Assembly (NCBI GenBank): GCA_963752965.1
Contig: CAVWAJ010000016.1
Span: forward strand, 186,001-250,000
DNA: 64,000 nucleotides
Source of the DNA: QHXW01 sp963752965
GTDB taxonomy: Bacteria; Acidobacteriota; Terriglobia; Bryobacterales; Bryobacteraceae
Direction: 5' to 3'
Shown: in pieces, positions 34,604 to 42,722 of the stretch
Position numbering within the stretch: the stretch's first letter is position 1
Layout of the letters: each line of letters opens with the position of its first letter
The notes under the pieces: model-generated
Database searches by the model: none
Seen by the model: the letters and a program-made list of their open reading frames with translations, nothing else
Told to the model about the DNA's origin: nothing
Made by a program: the position numbers and the translations under genes

Positions 34604-37600
34604 ATGATTAACAGGCTGCTGTTGACCGCCACATTTGGCTTGGCTTCTATCGCTTGGGGGCAAGTAGACGCGTCGATTTCCGGTACCGTCACGGACGCAA
34701 CCGGCGCTGGGCTTCCCGAAGCCACGGTCCGAGTCAAGAACGTAGAAACCGGTGCCGTCCGTATGGTGGTGACCGACGATGCCGGACGCTACGCCGCCGT
34801 TTCGCTGGTCATCGGTCCGTACGAGGTCTCAGCCGAGAAGACTGGCTTTAACTCCCAATTAAAGAAAGGGATAGCGCTGGTGGTCGGCCAGCACGCCGAG
34901 GTCAGCCTCACGCTCCAGGTCGGCGAGTTGCGCCAAATGGTCGAGGTCGAAGAGGCTCCGCCGGTCGTAAACCCCTCCACCAAAGACACTTCCGGCCTAG
35001 TTGGCGAGCGCCAGGTAAAGGATTTGCCGCTGAACGGCCGAAGTTACGACGAGCTGGTGAATCTGAACCCCGGCATCGTCAACTACACTTCCGAACGGTC
35101 CGGCGGCGTCGGCGTATCGAACTCGGCCGTCGGCAACATGTTCGCCGTTTCAGGTCACCGTCCGCAGGAAAACCTATTTCTGCTCAATGGGATAGAGTAC
35201 ACTAGCGCTTCCGAAATCAATCTCACCCCGGGTGGCGCGAGCGGCCAACTCCTGGGCGTCGACGCCGTGCGCGAATTCAATGTCGTGACCGATGCTTATG
35301 GCGCGGAATACGGAAAACGTCCTGGTGCGCAGATCGGCATCGTTACCGCCTCCGGCACCAACCAACTGCATGGCAGCGTCTACGAGTTTCTCCGCAACAG
35401 CGACCTGGATGCGCGCAATTTCTTTGACCAGGGAAACATTCCGCAATTCCAGCGAAACGAATACGGAGCCGCGCTGGGAGGACCGATCCAGAAGGACAAG
35501 ACGTTTATTTTCGGCAACTTCGAAGGATTTGACCAGCACCTCGGGCTGAGCGATGTTACCCTCGTTCCCGACGACAACGCGCGCAAAGGCTATTTGCCCA
35601 ATGCCAGCGGAAAGCTGGTCCATGTCGGTGTTGCGCCCGCCGTCGAGCCGCTCCTGTCCCTGTGGCCGGTGCAAAACGGGCCGTCTCTCGGCGCCGGCAT
35701 CGGAGAAGCGTTCAGCCATCCATTGCAGAACATCCGCGAAGATTTCGGCACCGCGCGCGTGGACCACACGTTTTCTGCAAATGACACACTCTTCGGCGTT
35801 TACACCATCGATGACAGCTCCGACCACACCCCCACTGCCAATCCGCTCAGCCTCGACATCGAAAGTCTGCGCGAGCAGGTGGCGAGCATAGAAGAGACGC
35901 ACGTCTTCTCTCCAACCGTTCTCAACACGGCGCGACTCGGGTTTTCACGAGCGTCGTACTTCTTCAATGGAGAGTCGCTGGTCGATGTGCCGGGATGGGT
36001 GGAGGGTAAACCCATAGGCACGCTGATCATCGGCGGCGGCACGGCTTCCAACGGTGCTTCGCAAATCACGCAGGCGGGAACCAATGCCGGCAGCAATCTC
36101 ACCGCCGCACGGAATCTATTTACCGTTGACGACAATATCAGCATCAACCGCGGCATCCACCAGTTGCAGGTCGGTGTTTGGGTCCAGCGAGTGCAAGCCA
36201 ATGACAACATGGCCCAGGCGCAAAACGGGCAGGCGTCGTTCAGCAGCCTATCGAGCTTCCTCGCCGGAACCGTCAACACATTCACTGCCGTTCCCAGCCC
36301 CACGCTACTCGGCTGGAGGTCGATCGAATCCGCGGCCTTTGTGCAGGACACGATCAAGCTCACACCTCGGCTGGAACTGACGGCCGGCTTCCGCTTCGAG
36401 TCCACCAACGGATGGAACGAAGTGCACGGCCGGGCCTCGAACTACTTGTTTGGTGCCAACGGCGTGATCGAGACCCAACCGAACGTGGGGAATTCGGCAT
36501 TTACCACGAATAACGCGCTGTTCCTGCCAGAGCCTCGCGCCGGAATCGCGTGGGACCCGTTCGGCAAGGGCACCACGGTGATTCACGCGGGCTACGGAAT
36601 CTATCACAATCTGCTGGATGACCTGAGCTACCGGATGGATCAAAACGCGCCCTTCAACACGACGCTGTCGTTGAAGAAGGTGGCGATTGGCAGCGTCGAC
36701 CTGGTTCCGGGTGCGCCCCTTCCCGCGGGCGGCCTGATTTCGCCATCCGGTGTGCAGCCCGATCTGCGCACCGCCACCATCCAGTCCTACACGTTCAAGA
36801 TTGAACAGAAGATTGCGCCGAACACCTCACTCACCCTGGGATATGTGGGTTCGAGCGGGCGCCACGAGATTCTCGCCGCGGACGCCAATGAGCCCACACC
36901 TACGATTTGCCCCGCGGCCCCTTGCCCGGCTAGTCTCGCCGCGGGTACCGCCTACTATCCGACGGGCGTGAAGCTGGCCAACCCGAAGCTCGCGAACACG
37001 ACGACCTGGTTCTCCGACGCGAACAGCAACTACAATGCGCTCGAAGTCGACGTGAATCACCGCTTCAGCCATGGCGTGCAACTACGCGGCGTTTACACCT
37101 TCTCTAAGAGCCTGGATGACGGCGCGACGTTGAACAGCAGCGTGGGCGCCAACGCGCCGGGATTCGTGAGTTACCCGGCGTACCCCAAAGTGGACTGGGG
37201 ACTCTCGACGTTCAACGTCCGCAACTCGGGCATCATCAACGGAACGTACGAGCTGCCGTTTGGCCGCGGCCGGACCTTTCTGCGTGGCGTGAGCGGCTGG
37301 CAGGATAAGCTGGCCAGCGGCTGGTCGGTCAGCAGCATCGCCACGGTGCAATCGGGTTTCCCGTTTACGCCGCAGTTGGGCTTCAATCCATCCAACAACG
37401 GCGATACGCGCAACCCCGTGCGTCCGTCGTGGAATTCCGCGTTTCAGGGCCCTGTGATCCTGGGCGGCCCGAACGAGTATTTCAATCCGAACGCGTTCGC
37501 GGTACCCTTCGCCGGCACTTATGGAAACGTCGGACGCGAGACCCTCATCGGCCCAGGTACGGCGACCATCGACTTCTCCGCGCTGAAAGACACCGCCATC

Positions 37601-37786
37601 ACGGAAAAAGTGAAGCTGCAATTCCGCGCCGAGTTCTTCAACGTCGCCAACCGCGCGAACTTCAACTCGCCGAATGCAGTCGTCTACTCCTCCGCCACCT
37701 CGGGCGTCTCCCCCACCGCCGGCGTGATAACCTCAACCTCGACCACCTCCCGGCAGATTCAGTTTGGGCTGAAACTGTTGTGGTAA
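34604..37786 (+). CDS. Oar-like TonB-dependent outer-membrane receptor with carboxypeptidase-regulatory-like domain
   Basis: A 1060-residue outer-membrane protein. A signal peptide is followed by an N-terminal carboxypeptidase-regulatory-like Ig fold (ASISGTVTDATGAGLPEATV to about residue 110), a plug domain (VKDLPLNGRSYDELVNLNPGI, about 140-250) and a long beta barrel ending in the outer-membrane signature QIQFGLKLLW. This architecture is greatly expanded in Acidobacteria, where such receptors are thought to import oligosaccharides or peptides. Overlapping -10-like hexamers (TATAGT, TAATCT) lie just upstream, with TTGCAC 17 bases before TAATCT. No TonB/ExbBD genes are nearby. The ligand is unknown. 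Confidence 0.9.
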   Translation: MINRLLLTATFGLASIAWGQVDASISGTVTDATGAGLPEATVRVKNVETGAVRMVVTDDAGRYAAVSLVIGPYEVSAEKTGFNSQLKKGIALVVGQHAEVSLTLQVGELRQMVEVEEAPPVVNPSTKDTSGLVGERQVKDLPLNGRSYDELVNLNPGIVNYTSERSGGVGVSNSAVGNMFAVSGHRPQENLFLLNGIEYTSASEINLTPGGASGQLLGVDAVREFNVVTDAYGAEYGKRPGAQIGIVTASGTNQLHGSVYEFLRNSDLDARNFFDQGNIPQFQRNEYGAALGGPIQKDKTFIFGNFEGFDQHLGLSDVTLVPDDNARKGYLPNASGKLVHVGVAPAVEPLLSLWPVQNGPSLGAGIGEAFSHPLQNIREDFGTARVDHTFSANDTLFGVYTIDDSSDHTPTANPLSLDIESLREQVASIEETHVFSPTVLNTARLGFSRASYFFNGESLVDVPGWVEGKPIGTLIIGGGTASNGASQITQAGTNAGSNLTAARNLFTVDDNISINRGIHQLQVGVWVQRVQANDNMAQAQNGQASFSSLSSFLAGTVNTFTAVPSPTLLGWRSIESAAFVQDTIKLTPRLELTAGFRFESTNGWNEVHGRASNYLFGANGVIETQPNVGNSAFTTNNALFLPEPRAGIAWDPFGKGTTVIHAGYGIYHNLLDDLSYRMDQNAPFNTTLSLKKVAIGSVDLVPGAPLPAGGLISPSGVQPDLRTATIQSYTFKIEQKIAPNTSLTLGYVGSSGRHEILAADANEPTPTICPAAPCPASLAAGTAYYPTGVKLANPKLANTTTWFSDANSNYNALEVDVNHRFSHGVQLRGVYTFSKSLDDGATLNSSVGANAPGFVSYPAYPKVDWGLSTFNVRNSGIINGTYELPFGRGRTFLRGVSGWQDKLASGWSVSSIATVQSGFPFTPQLGFNPSNNGDTRNPVRPSWNSAFQGPVILGGPNEYFNPNAFAVPFAGTYGNVGRETLIGPGTATIDFSALKDTAITEKVKLQFRAEFFNVANRANFNSPNAVVYSSATSGVSPTAGVITSTSTTSRQIQFGLKLLW

Positions 37787-37824
37787 TGCGAGTCATCGAG
37801 TAGACTGTCGGGGCGGCATCCACG

Positions 37825-37830
37825 TAAACT
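37825..37830 (+). promoter_or_regulatory. -10 hexamer TAAACT, six bases before the DUF433 ATG
   Basis: TAAACT ends exactly six bases before the ATG, again the spacing of a leaderless transcript. No Shine-Dalgarno sequence is visible between them. Confidence 0.45.
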
Positions 37831-37836
37831 GAACAT

Positions 37837-38073
37837 ATGCCGGTGTGGCAAGAGTTCCTTAGCGGTAGCCCACAAGTCTGTGGCGGCGAGATCTGTGCGA
37901 CCGGTACCCGAATTCCCGTTACCGTGATACTCGACAGTCTTGCCGAGGGCGCCACCAAGGATGAGATCCTGGCGAGCTATCCCTCCCTTTGCGTTGACCA
38001 CATCAATGCCGCTCTGGCCTACGCCGCGGAATTGGCGCACGAAGAACGGCTCGTGCCGATCCGGGCGCTGTGA
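37837..38073 (+). CDS. DUF433 antitoxin-like protein
   Basis: A 78-residue protein of the DUF433 family, a small winged-helix-like fold commonly encoded just before a DUF5615 PIN-like nuclease and treated as its antitoxin. The motifs CGGEICATGTRIPVTVILDSLAEG and SYPSLCVDHINAALAYAAEL are diagnostic. It overlaps the following toxin gene by four bases (GTGA), the normal arrangement, but that toxin is truncated, so this may be a solitary antitoxin. Confidence 0.85.
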   Translation: MPVWQEFLSGSPQVCGGEICATGTRIPVTVILDSLAEGATKDEILASYPSLCVDHINAALAYAAELAHEERLVPIRAL

Positions 38074-38177
38074 AGTTCAAGCTTGACGAGAACATCCCTG
38101 TTGAACTGGTGACGGATATTCGCAGTTTAGGCCACGATGCCGACACGGGGGCAAGAATCCGTTCGTCAAGCCCGTGA
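38070..38177 (+). pseudogene. Truncated DUF5615 (PIN-like) toxin remnant
   Basis: From the GTG at 38070 the frame reads KFKLDENIPVELVTDIRSLGHDADTGA, the first strand-helix of DUF5615 PIN-like nucleases with the metal-binding Asp of LDEN. It then diverges and stops after 35 residues; family members are usually about 110-120 residues. The rest of the domain was not found in the following 4 kb by eye. The break falls at the left border of the DUF5131-TcmP segment, so insertion or deletion there probably removed the 3' part. The antitoxin gene upstream is intact. Confidence 0.75.
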
Positions 38178-38203
38178 TGCAGTATGCTAAAACAATTCCG
38201 AGA

Positions 38204-38217
38204 AATAATGTATTATT
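38204..38217 (+). promoter_or_regulatory. AT-rich palindrome upstream of DUF5131
   Basis: AATAAT (38204-38209) and ATTATT (38212-38217) form a perfect inverted repeat with a two-base centre, 25 bases before the ATG at 38243, in a stretch much richer in A and T than its surroundings. It may be an operator or part of the promoter. Confidence 0.4.
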
Positions 38218-38242
38218 GTCAACGTGGCAGGTTGGCTCGCCG

Positions 38243-39085
38243 ATGAGTGAGTACTCGAAGATCGAGTGGACCGAGGCGACATGGAACCCCGTTCGAGGGT
38301 GCTTGAAAATCAGTCCGGGTTGTAAACACTGTTACGCCGAAACCTTCGCTGAGCGATTCCGCGGCGTTGGTGGTCATCCGTACGAGCACGGTTTCGACCC
38401 CCGTCTCGTTCCGAATAAGCTACTGGAGCCGCTATCATGGGCGGTACCGAAAACAGTTTTTGTGAACAGCATGAGCGACCTGTTCCAGGATGCCGTCCCG
38501 GACGAGTACGTTGCCGCAGTCGCAGCAGTCATGCTCTGTACTCCGTGGCACACGTATCAAGTCCTCACGAAGCGCGCAGATCGCCTCCAACGCCTCCTGG
38601 CCGGCAATCTTCGGGCTGCAGCCGAGGCCTGTCACATCTGGTGGGGTGTTAGCGTGGAAGACAGAAGATACGGGTTGCCGCGCATCACCTATCTGCGCGA
38701 TTCACCGGCGCAAACCCGGTTTTTGAGTGTTGAACCTCTTCTTGAAGACCTTGGCGCGATTGACCTCTTCGGTATTCATTGGGTCATCGTAGGCGGCGAA
38801 AGCGGAGCAGGAGCCAGACCTATGAAGAGAGACTGGGTAGAAGCCATTAGAAGGCGCTGTCGGGTCTCGAATTCGTTGTTCTTCTTTAAGCAGTGGGGCG
38901 GCGTTAGGAAGGGCAGGCACGGCCGAACTCTCAACGGCAGAACTTACGATGAGATGCCATCGCGAGCGGTCATGCCAGTTCCTTCCCGGATACTTCGCCA
39001 AGAACTCGCCCGCTCGCTCGAACCGCTCACTCAACAGTGGGCAATTGCTCCACTCGTCCGGATCGACCAGCGCATCGTAGCCTAG
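38243..39085 (+). CDS. DUF5131 / phage Gp37-Gp68-family three-Cys-motif protein
   Basis: A 280-residue protein of the Gp37/Gp68 family, distantly related to radical-SAM photoproduct-lyase-like proteins. The N-terminal motif IEWTEATWNPVRGC...GCKHCYAE gives the three cysteines C20, C27 and C30 (C-x6-C-x2-C), expected to hold an iron-sulfur cluster. Further family motifs are VFVNSMSDLF, TKRADRL, WWGVSVED, FLSVEPLLE and VIVGGESG. The ATG at 38243 gives the conserved MSEYSKIEWT start. It converges on tcmP with 65 bases between stops; family knowledge links these two genes as regular partners. The reaction is unknown; nucleic-acid modification is a reasonable guess. Confidence 0.88.
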   Translation: MSEYSKIEWTEATWNPVRGCLKISPGCKHCYAETFAERFRGVGGHPYEHGFDPRLVPNKLLEPLSWAVPKTVFVNSMSDLFQDAVPDEYVAAVAAVMLCTPWHTYQVLTKRADRLQRLLAGNLRAAAEACHIWWGVSVEDRRYGLPRITYLRDSPAQTRFLSVEPLLEDLGAIDLFGIHWVIVGGESGAGARPMKRDWVEAIRRRCRVSNSLFFFKQWGGVRKGRHGRTLNGRTYDEMPSRAVMPVPSRILRQELARSLEPLTQQWAIAPLVRIDQRIVA

Positions 39086-39150
39086 CTCCGCAGCATGCAC
39101 GTCGTCACGGGCCAGACACTTGGCTGAGATACATGTGCGACTTGCTCCGT

Positions 39151-40041
39151 CTATTCGTCCAGAATGTCCTGCGCGATCTTCAGTGCGACCGGCGCGCCGC
39201 GCTTGTTAGCGGCCGCGAAGCAGAGCAAATATAGTGGGCTTGATCGCGAGTTTCTAAGAACTAGTCCTTTAGCAACCGCCTCAAAGCACGAGGCGAGGCG
39301 CTCGTTGATGAAGGCTTCTATGCTCACTGGAGTTGCAGTCCGTTCCAGTGTCTGGTGTCTCTCGCCGAATAGATTCAACCTAGTGTCGAGCCGGTAGAAT
39401 CTGTCTCGCCATTCACTTGTTCCGAAGATCCGATCCAGGCTGGCTTGCCAGGATTCGTCGATGCGGCCACTATGAGTGAGCAATCGCGAAACGCCCACCC
39501 CAAGAGGAAAAAGATACCAGAGGTCAATCGCTTTTGTTGCAGCAAGGGCCTCAACGGTGCTCCATTCAACTTGCATGCCATATGGGTCTAGGAATACAAC
39601 AGCGCGTTCCTTCTTCCAATTTCGTTCGCGACACCACGCCTTTAGAACGTCGTTAGCATCGCCGTGCTGAAATGAGCAGCGCCCGAGGCGCTCGACGTAA
39701 TCCCTTCCAAGCTGCTCTCTTAATGCCGCCACGCGGATATTGGACTTTTCAATGAAGAGGTAATAGTCAAAAGGGTCCGGCAATCCCAAGGCTATCTTTG
39801 CGCTGCCCTCACGGTAGCCGGCAGTCTCTTCGTCTCCATAAACATCTTTGAGAAGCGTTGACCCGCTACCAGCCGTGGGGTCGATCCTTGAGCCGGTGCC
39901 TGCGAACGCATCGACGAACCACGTCTTGAAGTAGCGCGCACGCTCATTACGAGTGAAAATCTGCCTATACGCCGTGAGGTACTTGCGCAGGCGAGCGAGC
40001 TTGACCTCGGTCCAGTTGCCGCCGAATCTGTGCTCCTTCAC
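39151..40041 (-). CDS. tcmP: Three-Cys-motif partner protein TcmP (methyltransferase-like)
   Basis: A 296-residue protein matching TcmP, the regular partner of Gp37/Gp68-type three-Cys proteins. It carries what looks like a class I SAM-methyltransferase core: motif I VDAFAGTG (43-50), an acidic end of strand 2 in FIEKS (96-100) and a motif IV-like FLDPYG (150-155), similar to the DPPY of nucleic-acid base methyltransferases. I infer methyl transfer to nucleic acid from these motifs; the family is formally uncharacterised. The GTG start has GGAGAG a few bases upstream. It faces the DUF5131 gene rather than sharing an operon with it. Confidence 0.85.
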   Translation of the reverse strand: MKEHRFGGNWTEVKLARLRKYLTAYRQIFTRNERARYFKTWFVDAFAGTGSRIDPTAGSGSTLLKDVYGDEETAGYREGSAKIALGLPDPFDYYLFIEKSNIRVAALREQLGRDYVERLGRCSFQHGDANDVLKAWCRERNWKKERAVVFLDPYGMQVEWSTVEALAATKAIDLWYLFPLGVGVSRLLTHSGRIDESWQASLDRIFGTSEWRDRFYRLDTRLNLFGERHQTLERTATPVSIEAFINERLASCFEAVAKGLVLRNSRSSPLYLLCFAAANKRGAPVALKIAQDILDE

Positions 40042-40331
40042 CGTACTCTCCTGGAGTGTCTAGCAAAACACAACCATGCATCTATGTTGTCACAGTGCGG
40101 CCCCCCACCGTCACGGCAACAGCAAGAGCACTCTGCGGATTCGAGGGGGGACAGACGGCCCGTTTCTGGCCCGATTCCGACCGTCATGGCTACTGGAATG
40201 CGAGCCAGTCCGTGTTCTCAATATCGTCGGAGCCAGGCGCGTTTGCACGGACCAATTTCGCGGAGTTATTCTGATGACTCGCCGTTGGCGGAACCTCGAA
40301 GGCGATCACGGCGTGCGGGGAGCAGAACGTC
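40042..40331. other. 290-base gap with no recognised gene
   Basis: Between divergent tcmP and the VOC gene. Short open frames exist in both directions but none has a recognisable family, ribosome-binding site or plausible composition. It may contain the tcmP promoter; no clear -35/-10 pair was found. Confidence 0.5.
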
Positions 40332-40733
40332 ATGAGCAATAAATGGTACGCGCGGCCGGTGCTGTTCGTAGCGGACATCGACAGGTCCGTCGATTTTTAC
40401 GTGAAGCAGCTCGGGTTCACGCAAGCGTGGCGATATGAGGAGGAGGGGAAAGCGTGGGTCGCGCAGGTCGACCGGCAGGGCTGCGAGCTCATTCTCTCTT
40501 CTCAATGGCCCAATAAAGTGGGCAAGGGCCTGATGTTCATCTCGCTCGATGTCAGCGTGCTGGATGCCTTGCACGCAGAGCTGGAAGGGCGCGGCGTGGA
40601 TGTGAAGGACGGGCAGTGGGGCTACCGGCTCATGGTCATCGCGGACCCGGACGGCAACGAGCTCTACTTCCCCTATCCGGCGTCGCTTGCCACCAGCCCC
40701 CTTGTCACGTCAAACGCTGAGCAGCCGCGCTGA
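40332..40733 (+). CDS. VOC-superfamily (glyoxalase/bleomycin-resistance-like) protein
   Basis: A 133-residue metal-dependent or binding protein with the beta-alpha-beta-beta-beta fold of glyoxalase I, dioxygenases and bleomycin-binding proteins. RPVLFVADIDRSVDFYVKQLGFTQAWRYEEE and IADPDGNELYFPYP are typical halves of the fold. Length fits one VOC module pair. Substrate cannot be deduced; antibiotic or electrophile resistance is possible. It converges on trmO with 26 bases between. Confidence 0.88.
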   Translation: MSNKWYARPVLFVADIDRSVDFYVKQLGFTQAWRYEEEGKAWVAQVDRQGCELILSSQWPNKVGKGLMFISLDVSVLDALHAELEGRGVDVKDGQWGYRLMVIADPDGNELYFPYPASLATSPLVTSNAEQPR

Positions 40734-40759
40734 GGGCCGGGCGGACTCACATGGCGCTA

Positions 40760-41233
40760 CTAAAGCGCCGGATCGCCCTGCGCTTTCCCTCCGGCGCGCG
40801 CTTCGGCTTCCGCCAGCCAACCGCGGCGTAATCTTTCTGGTGGCACGTTTGAGAGATAGGGCTTGATGTCGAGAATCGGGGTTCCGTCGAGCATGTCGAT
40901 TCCGCGAACCCGGAGTGCCGTGCCATCCCGGCCCAGCAGCTCGACCACGGTCAACCCAATCGGATTCGGACGTCGCGGGGAGCGAGTCGCGAACACGCCG
41001 TGCGGCCGGTCGTCGCTCGGCGGATTCCCCAGCAGGCTGAAGCCATCGGAGCGATCGAATTCCCAGATGACGATCAGGTGAGAAAAACCCTCGATATCCG
41101 TGAGACCCGGTGCGAATTCGGCCAGGATCTCGAGGACCCCCTCCGCCTCGTGCTTTGCGCCCAGCCCTTTCGGGATCTCCTGAGTATGCTTGTAAGGGCT
41201 TCTTACATACCCGACCGGCTGCGTTGAAAACAT
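40760..41233 (-). CDS. trmO: tRNA m6t6A37 methyltransferase TrmO (TsaA family)
   Basis: A 157-residue SAM-dependent enzyme that N6-methylates threonylcarbamoyladenosine at position 37 of certain tRNAs. It is a TsaA-type beta barrel: VGYVRSPYKHTQEIPKG, DIEGFSHLIVIWEFDRS, GVFATRSPRRPNPIGLTVVELL and LDGTPILDIKPYL are all family signatures. Length is typical of the short bacterial form. It is encoded opposite to its neighbours. Confidence 0.9.
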   Translation of the reverse strand: MFSTQPVGYVRSPYKHTQEIPKGLGAKHEAEGVLEILAEFAPGLTDIEGFSHLIVIWEFDRSDGFSLLGNPPSDDRPHGVFATRSPRRPNPIGLTVVELLGRDGTALRVRGIDMLDGTPILDIKPYLSNVPPERLRRGWLAEAEARAGGKAQGDPAL

Positions 41234-41353
41234 AGCGGACTATTCTCCGTTCCGGCGCTGTTCTGCACCACATTCTATTTCTTCATTCAAGCACGCACGC
41301 GCTGTGCCGAGCTCGTCCCACAAATTAGGTAAGCCATTCTACATCTCGTGAAC

Positions 41354-41359
41354 TATACT
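41354..41359 (+). promoter_or_regulatory. -10 hexamer TATACT before the DUF2934 gene
   Basis: TATACT lies 22 bases before the ATG at 41382; no good -35 is seen. Confidence 0.35.
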
Positions 41360-41381
41360 TGGGCACGAGGGGATCGCCGCC

Positions 41382-41633
41382 ATGTCAACAGCAGCAAAGA
41401 TGGCTTTGAGTCCAACCGCCGGTGCAACAGCTGATCAGCCGGCAGATTCTGTGGCTACCGCGCCTGAATCCGGTGCCCCGACGCACGAAGAGGTCGCTGA
41501 GCTCGCCTACCGGTACTGGGAAGCTCGCGGGCGGCCAGTGGGCTCACCGGAAGAGGACTGGTTTAGGGCCGAGCAGGAAGTTCTGATGGAGCGGCTGGTT
41601 TGGGGACGCCGCCCGCCGCACGCTCTGCGATAG
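41382..41633 (+). CDS. DUF2934 protein
   Basis: An 83-residue cytoplasmic protein. An Ala/Thr/Ser/Pro-rich N-terminal half (about 1-35) is followed by the short DUF2934 motif (HEEVAELAYRYWEARGRPVGSPEEDWFRAEQEV). That motif is common in Acidobacteria and Proteobacteria and of unknown function. It precedes the parA promoter region on the same strand. Confidence 0.85.
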   Translation: MSTAAKMALSPTAGATADQPADSVATAPESGAPTHEEVAELAYRYWEARGRPVGSPEEDWFRAEQEVLMERLVWGRRPPHALR

Positions 41634-41710
41634 ACCGCTCAAATCGCGGGGTTTTCAGGGATTCGGGTACGAATTAGCCGGTTTCGCCCCGGTTTCATCC
41701 AACTTTTCTG

Positions 41711-41739
41711 TTGACGGGCTTTCAGAGCAGGTCTATGAT
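41711..41739 (+). promoter_or_regulatory. Sigma-70-type promoter TTGACG-N17-TATGAT upstream of parA
   Basis: TTGACG (41711-41716) and TATGAT (41734-41739) are separated by the ideal 17 bases, the best housekeeping promoter match noticed in the window. Transcription would start near 41746 and give a leader of about 185 bases before parA, containing the palindrome at 41787. Confidence 0.65.
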
Positions 41740-41786
41740 CATCTTAGCTTTAGTCATACATCATACGGCATAGTATTGACCGTAGG

Positions 41787-41800
41787 CACAATATATTGTG
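41787..41800 (+). promoter_or_regulatory. Perfect 14-bp palindrome CACAATATATTGTG in the parA leader
   Basis: CACAATATATTGTG is self-complementary over all 14 bases and lies about 41 bases downstream of the predicted transcription start and 130 bases before parA. It could be an operator or a centromere-like binding site. It does not resemble the chromosomal parS consensus. Confidence 0.55.
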
Positions 41801-41930
41801 TCTTTGTGGTTCAGGATGCCCCAAGTCACTGAAAGACCCGCAGCCGTTGCCAGCGTCACACCAAACCTAGTGGTGAGCAGGGGGTTCTCCCGAGCCACGT
41901 CCGCACCTTGTCCATCAAGGAGAGACAAGA

Positions 41931-42722
41931 ATGATTCGCTTGGTGCTATCGAATCAGCGCGGCGGTGTTGCTAAAACCACCACCACGCACACCTTGGCGC
42001 GCTATTTTGCGGGCCAGGGGCTCAGAGTCCTGCTGGTTGACGCCGACCCGCAAGGTTCCCTAGGTGCGGTGCTTGGTTTGAAACCCCGTCATTACTTGCA
42101 TCAGTTTGTGGTGCACAACTACCCGTTTGCGGAGTGCATTGTCGAGGCTTGTCCCGGCATCCACGTCCTGTGCAGCAACCGGGAAACAGCCATGACGGAG
42201 CAGATTCTCCACGGAATGGTCGGGCGCGAGATGGTTCTGGAGAACCTGTTCTCGCAGGTTGACCGTGATTACGATGTGGTTCTGATCGATGTCGCCCCGT
42301 CGATCAGCATGCTACAGAATTGTGCTCTGGTTTATGCCAAGCAAATGCTGATCCCGGTGGCGATGGACCCACTCAGTCTCCAGGGTGTCGGCGCCAACGT
42401 AGAAACGTGCCGTTTGTTAAATGCGGCGTTCCATCTGGACATCCGGCCGGTTGCGATTTTGCCGGTCATGGTGGATCGCCGTCTGCAAATGACCGCCATC
42501 GTGATGGAGTCGCTTGTAGAGATTGCCGAGAGACTACGCATCCCCGTGCTCCATGGGATCCGGGTGGACGCCGCGGTTACCAAAGCCAGCCGGGCGCGGC
42601 AGTTTCTGGTGAACTACGATCCGGCATCGAGAGCCGCGGAAGATTACCAGATTGCCGCCCAGGAACTCGCAAGTCTGCTCCAGGAACAGATGGATGAAAG
42701 ACGGCTCGCGGCCTCGGCCTAA
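41931..42722 (+). CDS. parA: ParA/Soj-family ATPase
   Basis: A 263-residue deviant-Walker ATPase of the ParA/MinD family that positions DNA or protein cargo. It has the Walker A variant RGGVAKTTTT (residues 11-20, with the signature Lys replaced by Arg at the first position but the catalytic Lys present), Walker A' VDADPQGSLG and Walker B DVVLIDVAPS. The ATG is preceded by AAGGAGAGAC, a strong ribosome-binding site. It has no ParB next to it; a 139-residue protein overlaps its 3' end by 29 bases. It is unlikely to be the main chromosomal Soj, which normally sits with parB near the origin. Confidence 0.9.
   Translation: MIRLVLSNQRGGVAKTTTTHTLARYFAGQGLRVLLVDADPQGSLGAVLGLKPRHYLHQFVVHNYPFAECIVEACPGIHVLCSNRETAMTEQILHGMVGREMVLENLFSQVDRDYDVVLIDVAPSISMLQNCALVYAKQMLIPVAMDPLSLQGVGANVETCRLLNAAFHLDIRPVAILPVMVDRRLQMTAIVMESLVEIAERLRIPVLHGIRVDAAVTKASRARQFLVNYDPASRAAEDYQIAAQELASLLQEQMDERRLAASA

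Noticed and set aside
40056..40274. A 72-codon plus-strand frame in the gap after tcmP
   Set aside because: No ribosome-binding site and no recognisable family; overlapping frames of similar length exist in the same gap.
41787..41800. The palindrome read as a chromosomal parS site
   Set aside because: Its sequence does not resemble the parS consensus and no parB is adjacent; it is kept only as an unassigned palindrome.
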